Positions 10,241 through 22,083 are shown, counted from the first letter of the stretch. The stretch: 64,000 nucleotides of DNA from Simmondsia chinensis (GCA_018398585.1 JAGTTD010000010.1:24065739-24129738), one strand, 5' to 3'. Notes: generated from the letters alone by a model not told the origin. Numbers and translations: made by a program.

Positions 10241-11904
10241 CTCGCCCTAATCTCATTGTTGGTTTATGTTCTACTAAGTTAACTTCATCTTTGGAAACTA
10301 GTTTAGAAGCTATTATTGAATCATCAATGTTAAGAGATAATTATATTTTGTGGCTTGTCAGGAAGGTCAAGTGCGGTGGGATCCAATCTTGCAAATTAAA
10401 TAGTCCTTCTAGCATTATGAAGGAAAATCGCAGGTGTGGTGGCACATAGAGCTTTTAGGGTGATGTGGCAACCTAAGCTTGACTTTGATGATTAGTTTGA
10501 TTTGATAATTTCCTTGTACATGTATTAGATAGCTAGGTAAGAGATTCATGGAATAGTTGAATCAACTATGAATGAAGTGACGAGAAAGATCAAATGTTTT
10601 AGGGGTTCAAAGGCCATTATGAGGTCTCTTAAAGTCTTTTGAACAAATCAAATAATTTGATATAGATCCATTTAATGTTTTCACACTTAGCCTTCATATG
10701 TGCTTTTTGATTTGCACTTTTGCCTTAGTATTAGATTGTGCACTTGCCTTAAGATGTTGGAATCATTAAAAGTTGGGTTGATGACTTAGTTCTTCTCTTG
10801 TAGCCAATCCATGATTATTGACTTTGATTATTTTAATAGTTGATAAGTAAGAGCTTTGGTGAAACAAAGTTCCCCACGAGAGGGATTTAGTATGGTTGGC
10901 ATTTGTCTAGTGTAATAGCCAGTGAGGGTCGACATGAATTTTATATTTGCTTTTTTAATCACGCCTTTTTGAGAGAATATAGGAGTAAGTTCATAATTGT
11001 AGATACTAAAAGATGGAAGAATACTGATAACTTGACTAGAGGTTGTGGTGAGAGTTTGTTCAAGCAAAGTTTGGTGAAATAGGAACCTATTAAAGTGGAA
11101 TTATGGCAAATATTAACTCCTTAGCATTTGATTTAAAGTAGAACTTACTCGAAGAATGGTTAAGTTGGTTGTGTATTAATTGTTGATTTAATTGATGCTA
11201 CAATAGTTTAAGATGGTACGTTGTAGTTCTATTAGTCGGTCTACAACAAAAGAAGTTTAGATATATGTGATATTTATGTGATGCAGGTGATGCAAACAGT
11301 TTCTCAACAGGTTCCCAACACAATTTGTGTGTGATTTTTATTACCTAACGAAGCTAAAACACATAAATGATATATAGAAATAAGTTGTAGGTTTTACTAG
11401 AGGTCATCACCTGAAGAATTTTTGATCTGTGCCTAATTAATAGAAGTGGATCGGTATTTTATTCATTCCTAACTGTGCATACAAAGGAATTTAGTCACTT
11501 GTGACTCACTATGAGAAATGGTCTAATTGAGGCCCTCGGGGATAAAAAGCAGATAGCTTTTGATTTTATACAATAGCTGGATGTGTTGGTAAAATAAATC
11601 GTAGAGCAGACCTATGGTGCAAAATAGGGATAGAAAGAGCCTTACTTTTAGAAAAAATACAAAAGAGATTCGGATGAGGAAACGTATTCAAGGACAAATA
11701 GGGTAAAGCTAGAACAAGTTAGATGAATTATTTTGGTTGCTAGCACTAGGGCAGTTGTTGTTATCGTTGTTGTTACTGTATGAACAAATTGATGAACATT
11801 GATTTCATTGGGGTTTAATTGAGTAAGAATGAAATGCAAGGAAAATCAACTCATTAGAAATTAATCAAATAAGAATTGGTTCAACATGAATTGCAACGAA
11901 AGCT
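10241..11904. other. Unassigned AT-rich stretch
   Basis: I see no recognisable gene, LTR end or RNA gene here. Small open frames of 60-80 codons occur on both strands, but none has a recognisable motif. The stretch may hold old, unrecognised transposon remnants. Confidence 0.5.
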
Positions 11905-12593
11905 GAATTTAAATAAGGTATAATTGAATGAGAATTATGACAAAAATAGACTCTAGGATTGTTGAAAAACTGACCAAATTGGGGTTTAATTATCCCGAGA
12001 TTGTAGCGAAATTTTTTTTTAATCAAGGTAGAACTAAATTGAGATTATAACGAAAACTCGTTTAATTAGGGTTGAACTAAATTGAGATTGTGATGAAAAT
12101 TGGTTCAATCAGGGTTGGGCTAGATTGAGATTGTCGTAGAAATTGGTTCAATCAAGGTTGAGCTAAATTCATATTGTAATGAAAATTAGCTCAATGAGGG
12201 TTGAATTAAATTGAAATTGTTACGATAATTGGTTTAAATGGGGATGAACTAACTAAGCTGAAAATGTAAAAAAAATTAGTTCAATCTGAGTTGGATTAAA
12301 CCAAAATTGTAACGAAAATTGACCCATTTAGGGTTGAATTGAATAGAGATTGGTTTGATGAAACTTAATCCATTTATGGTTGAATTAGATTAAGGTTATA
12401 GTCAAAATTGGCCCAAGTTGCGGTTGAATTAAACTAAGATTGTCATGAAATATGATATTTTTGAGTTGAATTAAATAAAGATTGTAATAAAAACAGACCC
12501 CTTTAGGATGGAATTAAACAAAGATCGTATAAAAATGGACCTTTTTGAATGGAATTAAACAAAGACTGTAATAAAAATTAACCCTCGTAGGGT
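11905..12593. repeat. 43-bp minisatellite, about 15 degenerate copies
   Basis: Units have the form GGTTGAACTAAATTGAGATT followed by GTAACGAAAATTGGTTCAAT and a short end. Several consecutive units (about 12020-12230) are exactly 43 bp; others are 41 to 47 bp. Copies at the right end drift to GGAATTAAACAAAGA. There is no continuous reading frame. It differs in sequence and period from the 54-bp array at 9757. Confidence 0.85.
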
Positions 12594-13146
12594 TTGAAAG
12601 AGAAAGAAAGGATTTGAATGGTTTGACCATGGTTGGTGGTTGTTGACTGGTGATGGCCGGTGCGCCGGTGGTGAGGTACGACGGAGCAATGGTGGTAAAT
12701 GGCACTCGTGTGGTGGCCGAAGACAAAGCCTTGTGTGGATGTTGAAGATGGTGGTCACCAAAGCATGGTGGGCTATGCGCCAAGGTGGGCCAAAATCTGG
12801 GCGAGCAAGGCGTGGGCGAGCCAAGTTCGGGTGAGCCAAGTTTTTGGCGAGTCAAGGTCGAGCGAGCCACGAATTGGGCGAGCCAGATCTGGGGCGAGCC
12901 ATACGATGGTCGAACCAGATCCTGGCGAGCTAGGCTTTGGCGGTGCTGGTTGCTAGCGATGGTAGTGAGGGTTTAGACGGTGGTGTGGTCACATGGGTGG
13001 TGAAGGTGTTGGTGAAGATGATGGTCAAACTTCAAATGACAGTCAAAGCTTATCATTTTTTTATTTTGTTTACCTTTTTTCTTAATTAAGTATCCCGTAA
13101 CTTTAAACAGAGATAACTCTTAATCCGTCAGGAGTTAAACTACAAG
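12594..13146. other. GC-rich block with short degenerate repeats
   Basis: Composition changes sharply from AT-rich to GC-rich. Between about 12790 and 12940 the motif GGGCGAGCCA recurs about every 15-22 bases with variants. Short overlapping open frames on both strands are a by-product of the high GC content, and no domain is visible. The repeat resembles in style the GGGTCGCCCATG repeats inside the Tat-like LTR at 23240-23330. It may be part of an unrecognised LTR. Confidence 0.45.
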
Positions 13147-13151
13147 TCACA

Positions 13152-14571
13152 TGTTGGCCCTAAAGCCATGTACATTGTAATTTTGATGATAACAACCATT
13201 TAGTGGTTTGCAGTGCTTAAATTGTGCTAATCATATTTTGAGGTGACTCATAAGAAAGCCAGGAAAATCAAGGTTAATCATGTTGATACGAAGCTTTATA
13301 AGATGATGAATCAAAAAGAAAAAGAGATCAAAGTCGAATTGAAGATTCATCCAAATTGAAGAGAACGTGATCCGAGTCGAAGCGGCTTAAAGTTGTTTGT
13401 TTCTATTTTCGAGGACTTAGAATCGGGATATATCAATTGAGGCCAAATCTCAATATTAATATGTGATGCTCTAACAAAAATATTTTTGAAATATTTTTAA
13501 AATTTGATTTCCAAATTTTATTTGAAAAATATTCAATTCAAAATTTAAACCAATTTAAGTTGTTAATGAAAATATTTTTCAAGATTTGTATTTTGAAAAG
13601 CATGATCAAATCAAACAAGATAAATTTTACATGGGTGATTATTTAGCTTGACTCATTCAATCAATCATGAACAAAGCAAACAAAGAAATTAATTCAAAAT
13701 TTAAGCTAAAATGGTAATCAATTAATTTACTTAGCTAATATGGTAAATCAACCCATCAATCAAGCTAATTGATCAAAATCATTCAAATACACCAAGGCAT
13801 GCTAAGTGTCGACACACAGAAGGGATGCGTCGACACAAAGACATACAGTAGCCAACTAATGCAGATGTGTGTCAACATACAGCACTGCAACAGTTCTAAC
13901 GGCTGCATTTTACATTTGATTTCTTTCCAATTTTTCAAAAATTTTCCCAACAGCTCCTGTGTTATCTTGGCCTATAAATAGGGCTTAAAATCTTTGATAA
14001 AATCATCCAATTCTTCAAGCTTTTATTCATCAAAAGTTTTTGAGTTCTACTTGCACTTTAATGTTCTAATCTTTTGTTTTTCTTTAAGTTTTTCTCCAGC
14101 ATCACTAGTTCTCTATAATGTTGATCATTAAGCTTAATTTGCATATCATTAGCTTTGGCTAAGCTCGATCTAGTGCCAATTCACTCTTGAAAGAGTGATG
14201 AATTTGAGTGCTTTAATTCTTTCACTACTTTAATTCATTTCATTGTAAAGGTTGGATCATGAGTCTACAGCTACAAAAGGATCAGTTGTAAAATGTTGGT
14301 CTTGAGCCTACGTACAAAAAGATAGGTTGTAAAGGTTGGACCTTGAGCCTTATTTTAAAAAGGATCATCAATCTTAAGGAGTGGACTAGCTTCCGATTTG
14401 GAAGTGAACCACTATAAAAACCTTTGTGCATCTTTTTATTCTTACCTTTATCTTTTTCATTTCACAGTCATCGTCTAACTTTCAATTTAATTTTTGGCTC
14501 ATAAAGTTTAAGTTTTCAATTATTAATAAAGAACCTGATTCACCCCTCCTAGGTCGCTCTTTGGGCCTTCA
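13152..14571 (+). mobile_element. Solo LTR, SIRE-like copia type, TSD TCACA
   Basis: The repeat starts TGTTGGCCCTAAAGCC with the TTTTGATGATAACAACC block common at the start of SIRE/Maximus-type LTRs. It ends CACCCCTCCTAGGTCGCTCT then TTGGGCCTTCA. A TATA box (CCTATAAATAGGG) lies at 13971-13983. The 5-bp TCACA flanks it on both sides (13147-13151 and 14572-14576), so this is a complete solo LTR left by recombination between two LTRs. Inside, a unit of about 42 bp starting TTGTAAA is repeated three times at 14244-14370. Lineage assignment is by motif only. Confidence 0.85.
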
Positions 14572-14608
14572 TCACATATCGAAACGAAGCCCTCGAAGAG
14601 CTCTATAC

Positions 14609-16884
14609 TGTTAGGAACAGTGTCCTGAAATCTAGATTTATTATGGATATATTATTTAATTAATAAATAAAATTAAAGTCCTAGTCATTTCCTAGTTAAA
14701 TTTGTGTAAGCAAGCATTTATACTGCATGTAATTTTCTTATGGGAGACATCCATGAGATGGATGTAGTCCTCGGACTATAACTTACATGTTTGTTCTAAG
14801 TGGTTTATGAGACTAAGCCACAGATAGACTTGGAACAAATGGTATGGATTGTTGTTTGAAAGGCTCGTAGTCGAAGACAAGTTTAGACCACTTGAATGCT
14901 AAGACTATAACGTGACACTTTAGATGACTTGTCTTGGTCATGTGGATAGAGATCCAAAAGTGATGGGTTGGTGTGTTTAATAAGATTGACATACTGAGCT
15001 GGACCATGTGGTTTACTTATTTGTAGACTACCATCAGGGATGAGTGATTCACATTGTACTATTTAAACGATGACTCTAAATCCGGAGGGTATTCTAGAAT
15101 TGTGCATGGAGCGTTAGTTACTTTGGTGTACTATAAGTAAGGCCTAAATGCCTGACTGAATTTCCACGTACACTGGGTAGTAGCGTGAAGTGTGTCAAGG
15201 ATTAGGTATTCAATAGGGAATCTGTAGTCTCATATGAGATACAAATGTCCCCTTAGTTGATTCGTAAATATTTGAATAGTTCAAAAACTTTGGCCAAACT
15301 ATTCCAAGTGTTTGACATTTGGAATTTATACTGTGAATATCTTAAAGTATAAATGAATAATTCAGTGAAGGGCGAGTCAATAACTAATGGAGAAGTTGTG
15401 AGAAGGATAATGGTTATATTTATCCTTTGTCATGGACATTTAGTAAAGGGGTTGTTTTCATCAATACAATCTATTAGGGAGATGTCGAATAAATGGTTTA
15501 AGTCTGGAGTGCAGTGAGATTTACTCAGTGGAATTAAGTCTCATTGAATGGTAACTAAATTATTTCATGATATGATTAATTTAACCCAGTTGGAGCTAGA
15601 TTTAAATTGTCCCTGAGGTCCCTGTTCAAGCCTCTATATTTAATGCCATCAGAAAAATATTAAAGAATTCATGGGATGAATTATTTATCAACAAGATGGA
15701 CAAATTAATTTTGCAAAACGTTATTCGTGAGATGAATACAATTTGAAAATTATAAAATTAATCAATTTTAAAAAATTAAAATTCAGAGGATGAATTTTTA
15801 CATGTGGGAAACAAAACAAAAAAATAAATAAATAAAAGAAAATTGCACAGGGCTCGGGATCGGTGGCTAATTCGTGCAGCCAATCAGCGCGCGACACGTG
15901 TCACGCGCTGGGCTGCCTAATTGGAGGATCCGCGAGCGCGTGCTCCGGACAATCAGAGGCCGACATGTGGCACGCGAAATAAGGTAAAATAATCTTATTT
16001 GAACTGCCTGTAAAATGCGGCGTTTGGAGTGTTTCTAAATATGAAATGCTGCGTTTTAACGTTTTAACAGTGAATTCGACATCAAAAAATTAGGGGCTTT
16101 TCTCTCCGATATACTACTATAAATAGAGATACCTATTCCAGAGGCTTTGCATTCAATTCAAACAAATTATTTTGGGTTTTTGGAATTGTTTCGGAGACCT
16201 AATTGGAGAGAAAATTTTTCTTTGAAATTTTTCTTTACACAGTTTAATATTTTTCGGAGCACACCCTCTGGGCAGCTCGAGGTTATTGTGTAGAAGGCAG
16301 CTCGGTCTCGATTTCCCGATTCTTTAAAGATTATTCTTATTTTTTGGTTTTCTTTATTTGGAACAATTCCAAGTATGTCTTCTTTCCTTTACTTTTAGTT
16401 TTCACATTTCTATTTATTTATAATATTCATTATTTTGCCTGTTTAAGCTTATGTGTTGTTATGAATGTATTACAGTAAAAGCCTGTAGATATAAATTGAG
16501 AATTGAGTTATGTAGATTTAAATTATGAATTTAAATCTATAGATTTAAAACTAGGAATTTTAAATCCACCCTAGGTTTAGAATTATGAATTCTAAATCAT
16601 TCTGCTATGTAAACTTTATAAAAATAGAGAGAATTTTTTAAATTCATCCCAACAACTGGTATTAGGGCAAAGGGTTGATAGAGATAAACCTATTCTTGTG
16701 AACTCTTGCATGTGAGGTGTCGCAAAGCGTGATTCTCCGACCGAGGGCTTAAGTAGAGAGAAGCGTCTCCTACATTAAGTTCCCTAATAGGTACCCCTTG
16801 TTGTGACCACAGTTGAAAAATTATGAACCAAACGATCGGTATCTGAGTTTATTTTATCCACAAAGTTTATGTCATTTCTCAAAA
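14609..16884 (+). mobile_element. Solo LTR of the 2.2-kb copia family, TSD TATAC
   Basis: It starts TGTTAGGAACAGTGTCCTG and ends CATTTCTCAAAA, aligned end to end with the copia 3' LTR at 5039-7282 (2276 against 2244 bp). The 5-bp TATAC lies directly before (14604-14608) and after it (16885-16889). The TATA box CTACTATAAATAGAG is at about 16127-16141. The U3 segment near 15885-15975 is GC-rich with GACACGTGTC. The last base pair of the CA end has mutated to AA. No internal sequence remains. Confidence 0.92.
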
Positions 16885-16889
16885 TATAC

Positions 16890-17550
16890 AATATGTGAAA
16901 TTTTTTGTATTTAATGAAAAGATGGCAAAGACGTGGTGGGAGTTTCTCCGACATGATACTGATTGGTGACCTATATAACTTGTTCTTGCGACTTAAGCAA
17001 ACATAGCTCTTATTCTTAGGGAAGCCATGAGTCAAATCATTTATCAAGACAAAGCTCTTGAAGATTTCATTGTAATTAGAATGATTCCTCGACTTCTTAG
17101 ATCAAAGAAAGTATATAAAAGGTTAATTGGGAGAACATTGTGTTTTTTTGTTAGGTAACTTATTGAAGAGTTCCAGGTACCTACAATGACATTTGGAGTT
17201 TTTGATAAAAGAAAGTGTATGAAGAGCGATTGCTGCATGCAACAATCGGTAAGACTTATAACTTGCCTTACAACATAAAACGTGTATAACTTTCAATCCA
17301 TGAAGAGTTATGGATGGAATTATATTATCAAAATGAAGCTCTTGAAGAGTTCTAGGTGCCCTTGATAAGTTTTCAAATTTTTGGTCATGAAAAAGATAAA
17401 AAGGACATACAAAGGATGTAGCAATACTTCACTTTAACCCAAACAATGGTCCTTGTAGTCTCAGGAACATGCCTTAGACAGGTAGAAAAGATATAAAAAG
17501 AGTTTGTTCAAGCAAATCTCTTTTATTGTTCGACAACGTTTGTGAGTTTT
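16890..17550. other. Unassigned stretch between solo LTR and element D
   Basis: No recognisable gene. Two segments (about 17025-17075 and 17325-17365) both contain CAAAATGAAGCTCTTGAAGA-like sequence and GTTCTAGGTGCC or GTTCCAGGTACC, hinting at an old imperfect duplication of about 180 to 280 bp. It could be internal sequence of the Tat-like element X, into which D seems to have inserted. Confidence 0.4.
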
Positions 17551-18084
17551 TGGTTACGTTTGTGATCGAATCTCAAACATAAGCTAAGAATAAGAGAGTA
17601 TGGGATGAGAAAGAAGTGGAAGGAGATGAGCAAATAGAGAGAGAATAAGATGAGAACAGAAGTTGATCTCAAAGAGATTTGGTAATTTTCATTGAATGAA
17701 TTAGAATTACACTTGATCAACCTATTTATAGGAAATACAAAGCAAACAAGACATTGAACCTAGACTTAAGCTCTAACCGACTCACTAGAAAAATATATAA
17801 ATCACCCAAAATATCTAACTAACATAACTACCTGAGGTATTTGACGCCTACTGCAGGATATTACAACCTCAACACACAAATTAGCATTATTACATCCACA
17901 ACTTAAGGAAATGCTACTAATTATAATACCAACTAACTAATACCACTTCCCTACACCAACTACCATCATATAGCAGGACAATACAACAACACCCGCAGCA
18001 TAGCAGCAGCACCAACATAACAGCAGTGAGCACCAGCAGCCAGGACACCAACAGCCCACGCCTCGGATTCTCGCATTCATTACA
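17551..18084 (-). repeat. 3' LTR of element D
   Basis: It starts TGGTTACGTTTGTGATCG (one inserted G compared with the right LTR) and ends GCATTCATTACA. By eye it is very similar to 22084-22612, differing by scattered substitutions and a few short indels, so D is younger than most neighbours. The element's LTR is rich in CAGCAGC-type triplets near 17990-18050. Confidence 0.85.
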
Positions 18085-18102
18085 TTCCCTTCCCCTTGAA
18101 AA

Positions 18103-18122
18103 CATTCTTGTCCTCAAGAATG
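18103..18122 (-). other. Hairpin before the D 3' LTR
   Basis: CATTCTTGTCCTCAAGAATG is a perfect 8-bp stem with a 4-base loop, 18 bases inside the left LTR. On the minus strand it is followed by the purine-rich AAGGGGAAGGGAA, the likely polypurine tract. Elements B (31781-31800) and C (47244-47263) have the same hairpin at the same place. Confidence 0.7.
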
Positions 18123-18149
18123 GAAGAGAGTTGTAACAATGTAGATCAC

Positions 18150-19529
18150 TTAGCTTGTGAAAAGATAACTGAACTTCTTGTATATGAAGTGTTGAAGTTC
18201 TTGCTGAAAACCTGCAGCTGAGTATGTCTCTTGTTGCTCAAAATGCTTGTGCTTGAATGTATAATCCTCTTCAGGAGGTCTGCATTGATCAAACCAAGCT
18301 AGCCAAAAATCAACCATCAGCCCATGACACACCTTGTTATAGTTAATGCCGCTTAAAACACCATCTTGCTGCAAAGAACCATAATCCGCCACAGCAACCC
18401 TGTCATTCTGCTTGTAAGATGCTGTACAACAGAGTTTGAATGTCATCAAACCCCTAAGTATGCATATGAACACCTTTAACTTCTCGGGAGGCCTTCCAAA
18501 CTCAAACCAAGAAAACCCAACATCAAAATCAGCTTGTAAGCATTCCCAAATGCAGTTAAAACAACCACATATCTTGATTATGGTAGCAAAACACAAAGTA
18601 ATTCCATAAGATTGCAGCTACAACTCTTTCATCTTGGATCTTATCCAAAATTTGTATTGTTTAAACATCCACATACTAAACCAACTTAGACCATGCTCAA
18701 CAAACTCTTGATTGCTTTCCGAATCCACATGTTGTGCGGTAGATCCTAGAATTTCAGCAGTATCTACCCAAGGCCACTCATAGCTGCGGAAATCACAAAT
18801 TTCAATTCAATTCTTGGCCACATGGAAGCTTCTTGATGCGAACAAGCTATTACATCTTCCCAAAATCATGATAGCACCAATCACATTCCATTTGAGCATC
18901 TCATTTACTGCTGTCAGTGAAAGAATTGTAATGCTCCATTGAATTTCAGCAGCCACTACTACTTCTATGGCTTGAACCTTGATTATGAACTTACAAGATC
19001 TGAAAGTCCCAGCCCTTCCTTCCCAAACTCTTGCATAGACCACACAAACTAAGAGTTCATAAACCATTGTTGAATGCCAATTGCACAATGTCATAACTTG
19101 AACACCCAAAACATTCCAATCGACACTGACTTTATTACAGTTCACACATTCATGCCAGTTCTCAAGTCTTTCCTGGATCCAAAGCTCATCCAACCACCAA
19201 ATATACCTCAAATGGTCAGGCTTTGCTTTCTTGTCAACCATCTCGAACATGAGTAACGAATATAGCAAGTGTAGACACCAAAAGAACTCTTGAGTAGCTG
19301 AAAACTTCTTCAAACACAGAGTAGTTCTGTCCCAAACTACCATGCTGATTTTCACACCCATTTCAGCTAGAGTTGGCCTTGATGTTGCACTAATCTTCTC
19401 TCTCCAAACACTAAGGAAATATTGGGGCGTGTGCATATAAGTTTTCCATTCGGAACACCCACAGTAGATCACCCCCACACCTGCAGAATCTGCATCTGGA
19501 CAGAAGGCTTTAGAAGATGTTTGTTCCAA
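18150..19529 (-). pseudogene. Element D downstream reading frame
   Basis: Frames at 18807-19529 (240 codons) and 18150-18596 (148 codons) lie in the same phase, and the 210 bases between them are open except for two stop codons, so they were probably one frame of about 450 codons. I do not recognise a domain. The part is Trp- and Cys-rich (SEWKTYMHTPQYFLSVWREK; DELWIQERLENWHECVNCNK; LAWFDQCRPPEED). It overlaps the preceding frame at 19469-19529 in another phase, so a frameshift may join the two. It lies where pol would be in an autonomous element but resembles no RT or integrase. Confidence 0.55.
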
Positions 19530-20347
19530 TCTTCACGTGCTACCATCATCGGCTTGACTTGGCTTTGCTTACTATCTTTAGTTGCAAACAAGCAGCTCAC
19601 AACACCATCAACTCCTCTCTGAACTGCTTCTACTTCGGCAGCAAAACAACCTGAGAGACCTTGATTGAATGGCTCAAGCTTAGCTACGGCACTTGTTCCA
19701 ATCCCATTACAGTCCAGCGCTGTCATTCCAGCCACATTGTAGGAACCAGATCCTACCAAAGCCTCAAGGGAACTTCCAACTTCAACCCCATCAGTTAACA
19801 CACCTGCTGTACTGTTTTTGGCCTGGTCAAAAATCGGTTTTAGCATATTACTGCATTTATACACATCCAACCGCTCAATTGCTTGAATAGGAATCAAGCT
19901 TTGTTTGTTGTGAACCTTGAAACGCACTCTCGCAGCTTGGGTGCTTCTTTTCAGCAAAAATTCAACTCCTCTCAGCTTCATATAGTCTTGAGAATCCTCT
20001 CCTGGATCGGGAGGAAACTTATCACAAGGACTTGCACTTGGATAAGTCACAACTCCACTCATATAAAGGAATAGATCATCCCGAACTTGCCGGTCGGTAT
20101 GCTGACAGTGCATTTCAGCCACTATACAATCGTAATCATTCACCCAGCACAAGGGACCGTGCAAAGCATCCAAGATGATGTTGTTCTGGTTCTGAATTAA
20201 CACTCCTGCACGCCCAAAAGAGAACTTAAGCATACCCTGATCAATAATTGAAGACACTGCAGCAGCATAATTGATTTCCCAATCAGAATAACCTTGCTCA
20301 GCAGTGAAAGTGCTTCTGGTCTGCATATAAGCCTGCCATGGAGTCAT
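19469..20347 (-). CDS. Element D hypothetical protein, 292 codons
   Basis: This is the longest uninterrupted non-gag-pol frame of D. It starts MTPWQAYMQTRSTFTAEQGY and contains FGRAGVLIQNQNNIILDALH, a segment with LDCNGIGTSAVAKLEP, and AAEVEAVQRGVDGVVSCLFA followed by TKDSKQSQ. There is no signal peptide, membrane segment or catalytic motif that I recognise. A short stretch (LFATKDSKQS) resembles LFAAKVSKQS in element E near 37752-37784. It lies between frame 20521-21045 and the downstream frame, all pointing left. It could be host-derived or a very diverged gag. Whether it is translated is unknown. Confidence 0.5.
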   Translation of the reverse strand: MTPWQAYMQTRSTFTAEQGYSDWEINYAAAVSSIIDQGMLKFSFGRAGVLIQNQNNIILDALHGPLCWVNDYDCIVAEMHCQHTDRQVRDDLFLYMSGVVTYPSASPCDKFPPDPGEDSQDYMKLRGVEFLLKRSTQAARVRFKVHNKQSLIPIQAIERLDVYKCSNMLKPIFDQAKNSTAGVLTDGVEVGSSLEALVGSGSYNVAGMTALDCNGIGTSAVAKLEPFNQGLSGCFAAEVEAVQRGVDGVVSCLFATKDSKQSQVKPMMVAREDWNKHLLKPSVQMQILQVWG

Positions 20348-20520
20348 ACTTAACCAATTTGGTGATATACCAACATGTACATCGGTAAAATCAGCTTAAG
20401 TTATTTCTTGTTGATCAACAAGCATCCTAACTTCTACCGGTGAATCATCCTGATGTCCCATAACTGAATTGGATTCAATTAAGGCAACCACAGGTTGTCC
20501 ATTGTACTGTTCTTGCGAAT

Positions 20521-21045
20521 TCAGAAGCTCCTTAGGCGACACACAACCTCACGCTTCAATTTCGGCTTAGTAATCTTCTTTTTACCCCAAAAATCTTTCA
20601 ATGCTTCGTTTAGATGATTCCTCTTGGCCTTACTCTTTGCTTTCTTTAACATTTCGTTGACATGAAAATCGTATTTCCATTCCGGATGCATGTCATACCG
20701 TGCCTCAACATCAGCAAGATACTCTAACTCTAGCAAAGAGTCTTCATAATGATCATCTTGTTCAAACTCAGGTTCTTCCAACTTGTTTTCATCAATTTTG
20801 GCATTCTCAGGAACGCGTTCATCTCCAACGGCAATATATTCCACTTTCTCTTTTTGCTGAACGTTGAAATTTTGTTGTCTGACGCTAACTACTAGCTCCG
20901 GAAACTCATTTGCATCAAGAACTCCCACGTAATCAAACTGATGAGTTGAACAATGCTGATTCACATTTAGCTGATGCACTTGGATCACTTCATCTTCAAC
21001 TACATTAAGTGGCTTGACATTGTGCACCTCAAGCTGTAAAACCAT
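20521..21045 (-). CDS. Element D hypothetical acidic protein, 174 codons
   Basis: This is the first sizeable frame after the primer site. It begins MVLQLEVHNVKPLNVVEDEV, has a strongly acidic middle (NKLEEPEFEQDDHYEDSLLE) and a basic C-terminus (LKKAKSKAKRN and KKKITKPKLKREVV). An acidic-then-basic protein could bind nucleic acid, but no zinc knuckle, RRM or capsid fold is visible. It sits where gag would be. A 170-base gap with two stops separates it from the 292-codon frame. The function is unknown. Confidence 0.5.
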   Translation of the reverse strand: MVLQLEVHNVKPLNVVEDEVIQVHQLNVNQHCSTHQFDYVGVLDANEFPELVVSVRQQNFNVQQKEKVEYIAVGDERVPENAKIDENKLEEPEFEQDDHYEDSLLELEYLADVEARYDMHPEWKYDFHVNEMLKKAKSKAKRNHLNEALKDFWGKKKITKPKLKREVVCRLRSF

Positions 21046-22068
21046 TCTTCGAGGAATTCAACTCTCTATTATCTGCAACAATCTTTCATTATGGGGTTGT
21101 AGGATCTCCTTGAACTCGGGTGGCAAAGATACTTCGGAGTCAGTTGTAGATCCCATTTCTCTTGCTCATGGAAACTGAATTTCACACTTGATTCTGCTAA
21201 AGTAATCACCGCAGATTCCAAACCCTAACTGATGAACTTCGACTCAGAGAACTCTCGACCAGAAACCCTAATATGCAGACTTCGCACAAGAGAATTCGAA
21301 CAAAACCTAACTGTGACAATTTCTTGAATAATTCAGACTAAAAATTTGAAATAGGTTCGATCTTGGTCTATAATGATGATTCAAACACGCGATTTACCAC
21401 AATCTTCCGAAACGAAATCGAATTTCAACACTTCAGTCCTCAGTTCACTGTCAGATTTTTGCCTAAGCAAATCTCCACTCAATGACATATAATTCTTAAG
21501 AATCAAACACAGATTCTGATGAATTCTCACCACTTCTATGCTTATCAACACAATTTCATCACAATTCAGCAACAAAATAGATTCGGATCCAGTGTAACTT
21601 GTAGTTCAGAAAAACAGTTACTTCAACCTCAATTTCTGAAATTTAGAATCTGAATTAACCTCAATGCTGCTTGTTTTCTGATCTTTTGATTATGATCAAT
21701 TGTAATGTTGATCAATAGCTCACTTCAGCTTACTGACTTCAACAAGAATAATGCAGCAACAGAAGTTCATGTGCTCAACTGATTGTGATCAAAGTACTAC
21801 AATTTACTCTCAATTCTGATCACATATACGATCAACTGGCTTGCTCTTCAATCACTAAATTGTGCAGTTTAACTGTCAACAATGTGATCAACACAAGCTT
21901 GAATTCAAAGACTCACGACCGATCTACAATTGAAACTCTTTTTATGCGTTTTTCAAGCACTTTTCTCTGCAATTCTACAATAGAATTCATAACTGAATTC
22001 TTAAGCAAATTGCAATGCAATCAAAGGATATTTGATATCAAATCAAGTTTGATTTGGAAGCCAAACGA
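21046..22068 (-). other. Element D leader
   Basis: A 1-kb AT-rich stretch between primer site and first reading frame. Small open frames on both strands show no domain. In an LTR element this is the untranslated leader, where packaging signals would lie. Confidence 0.55.
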
Positions 22069-22082
22069 GGCTCCGATACCAA
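22069..22082 (-). other. Primer-binding site of element D
   Basis: On the minus strand TTGGTATCGGAGCC directly follows the LTR end TAACAA. It differs by one base from the initiator-Met site TTGGTATCAGAGCC, the type also used by elements A and B. Confidence 0.8.
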
Positions 22083-22083
22083 T

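Noticed and set aside
9757..12593. Repeat arrays as a possible CRISPR locus
   Set aside because: Units are head-to-tail without unique spacers, and the sequence is from a plant nuclear genome.
12514..12976. Several overlapping Pro/Ser-rich and Trp/Gly-rich frames
   Set aside because: Caused by short GC-rich repeats; frames exist on both strands and are not similar to known proteins.
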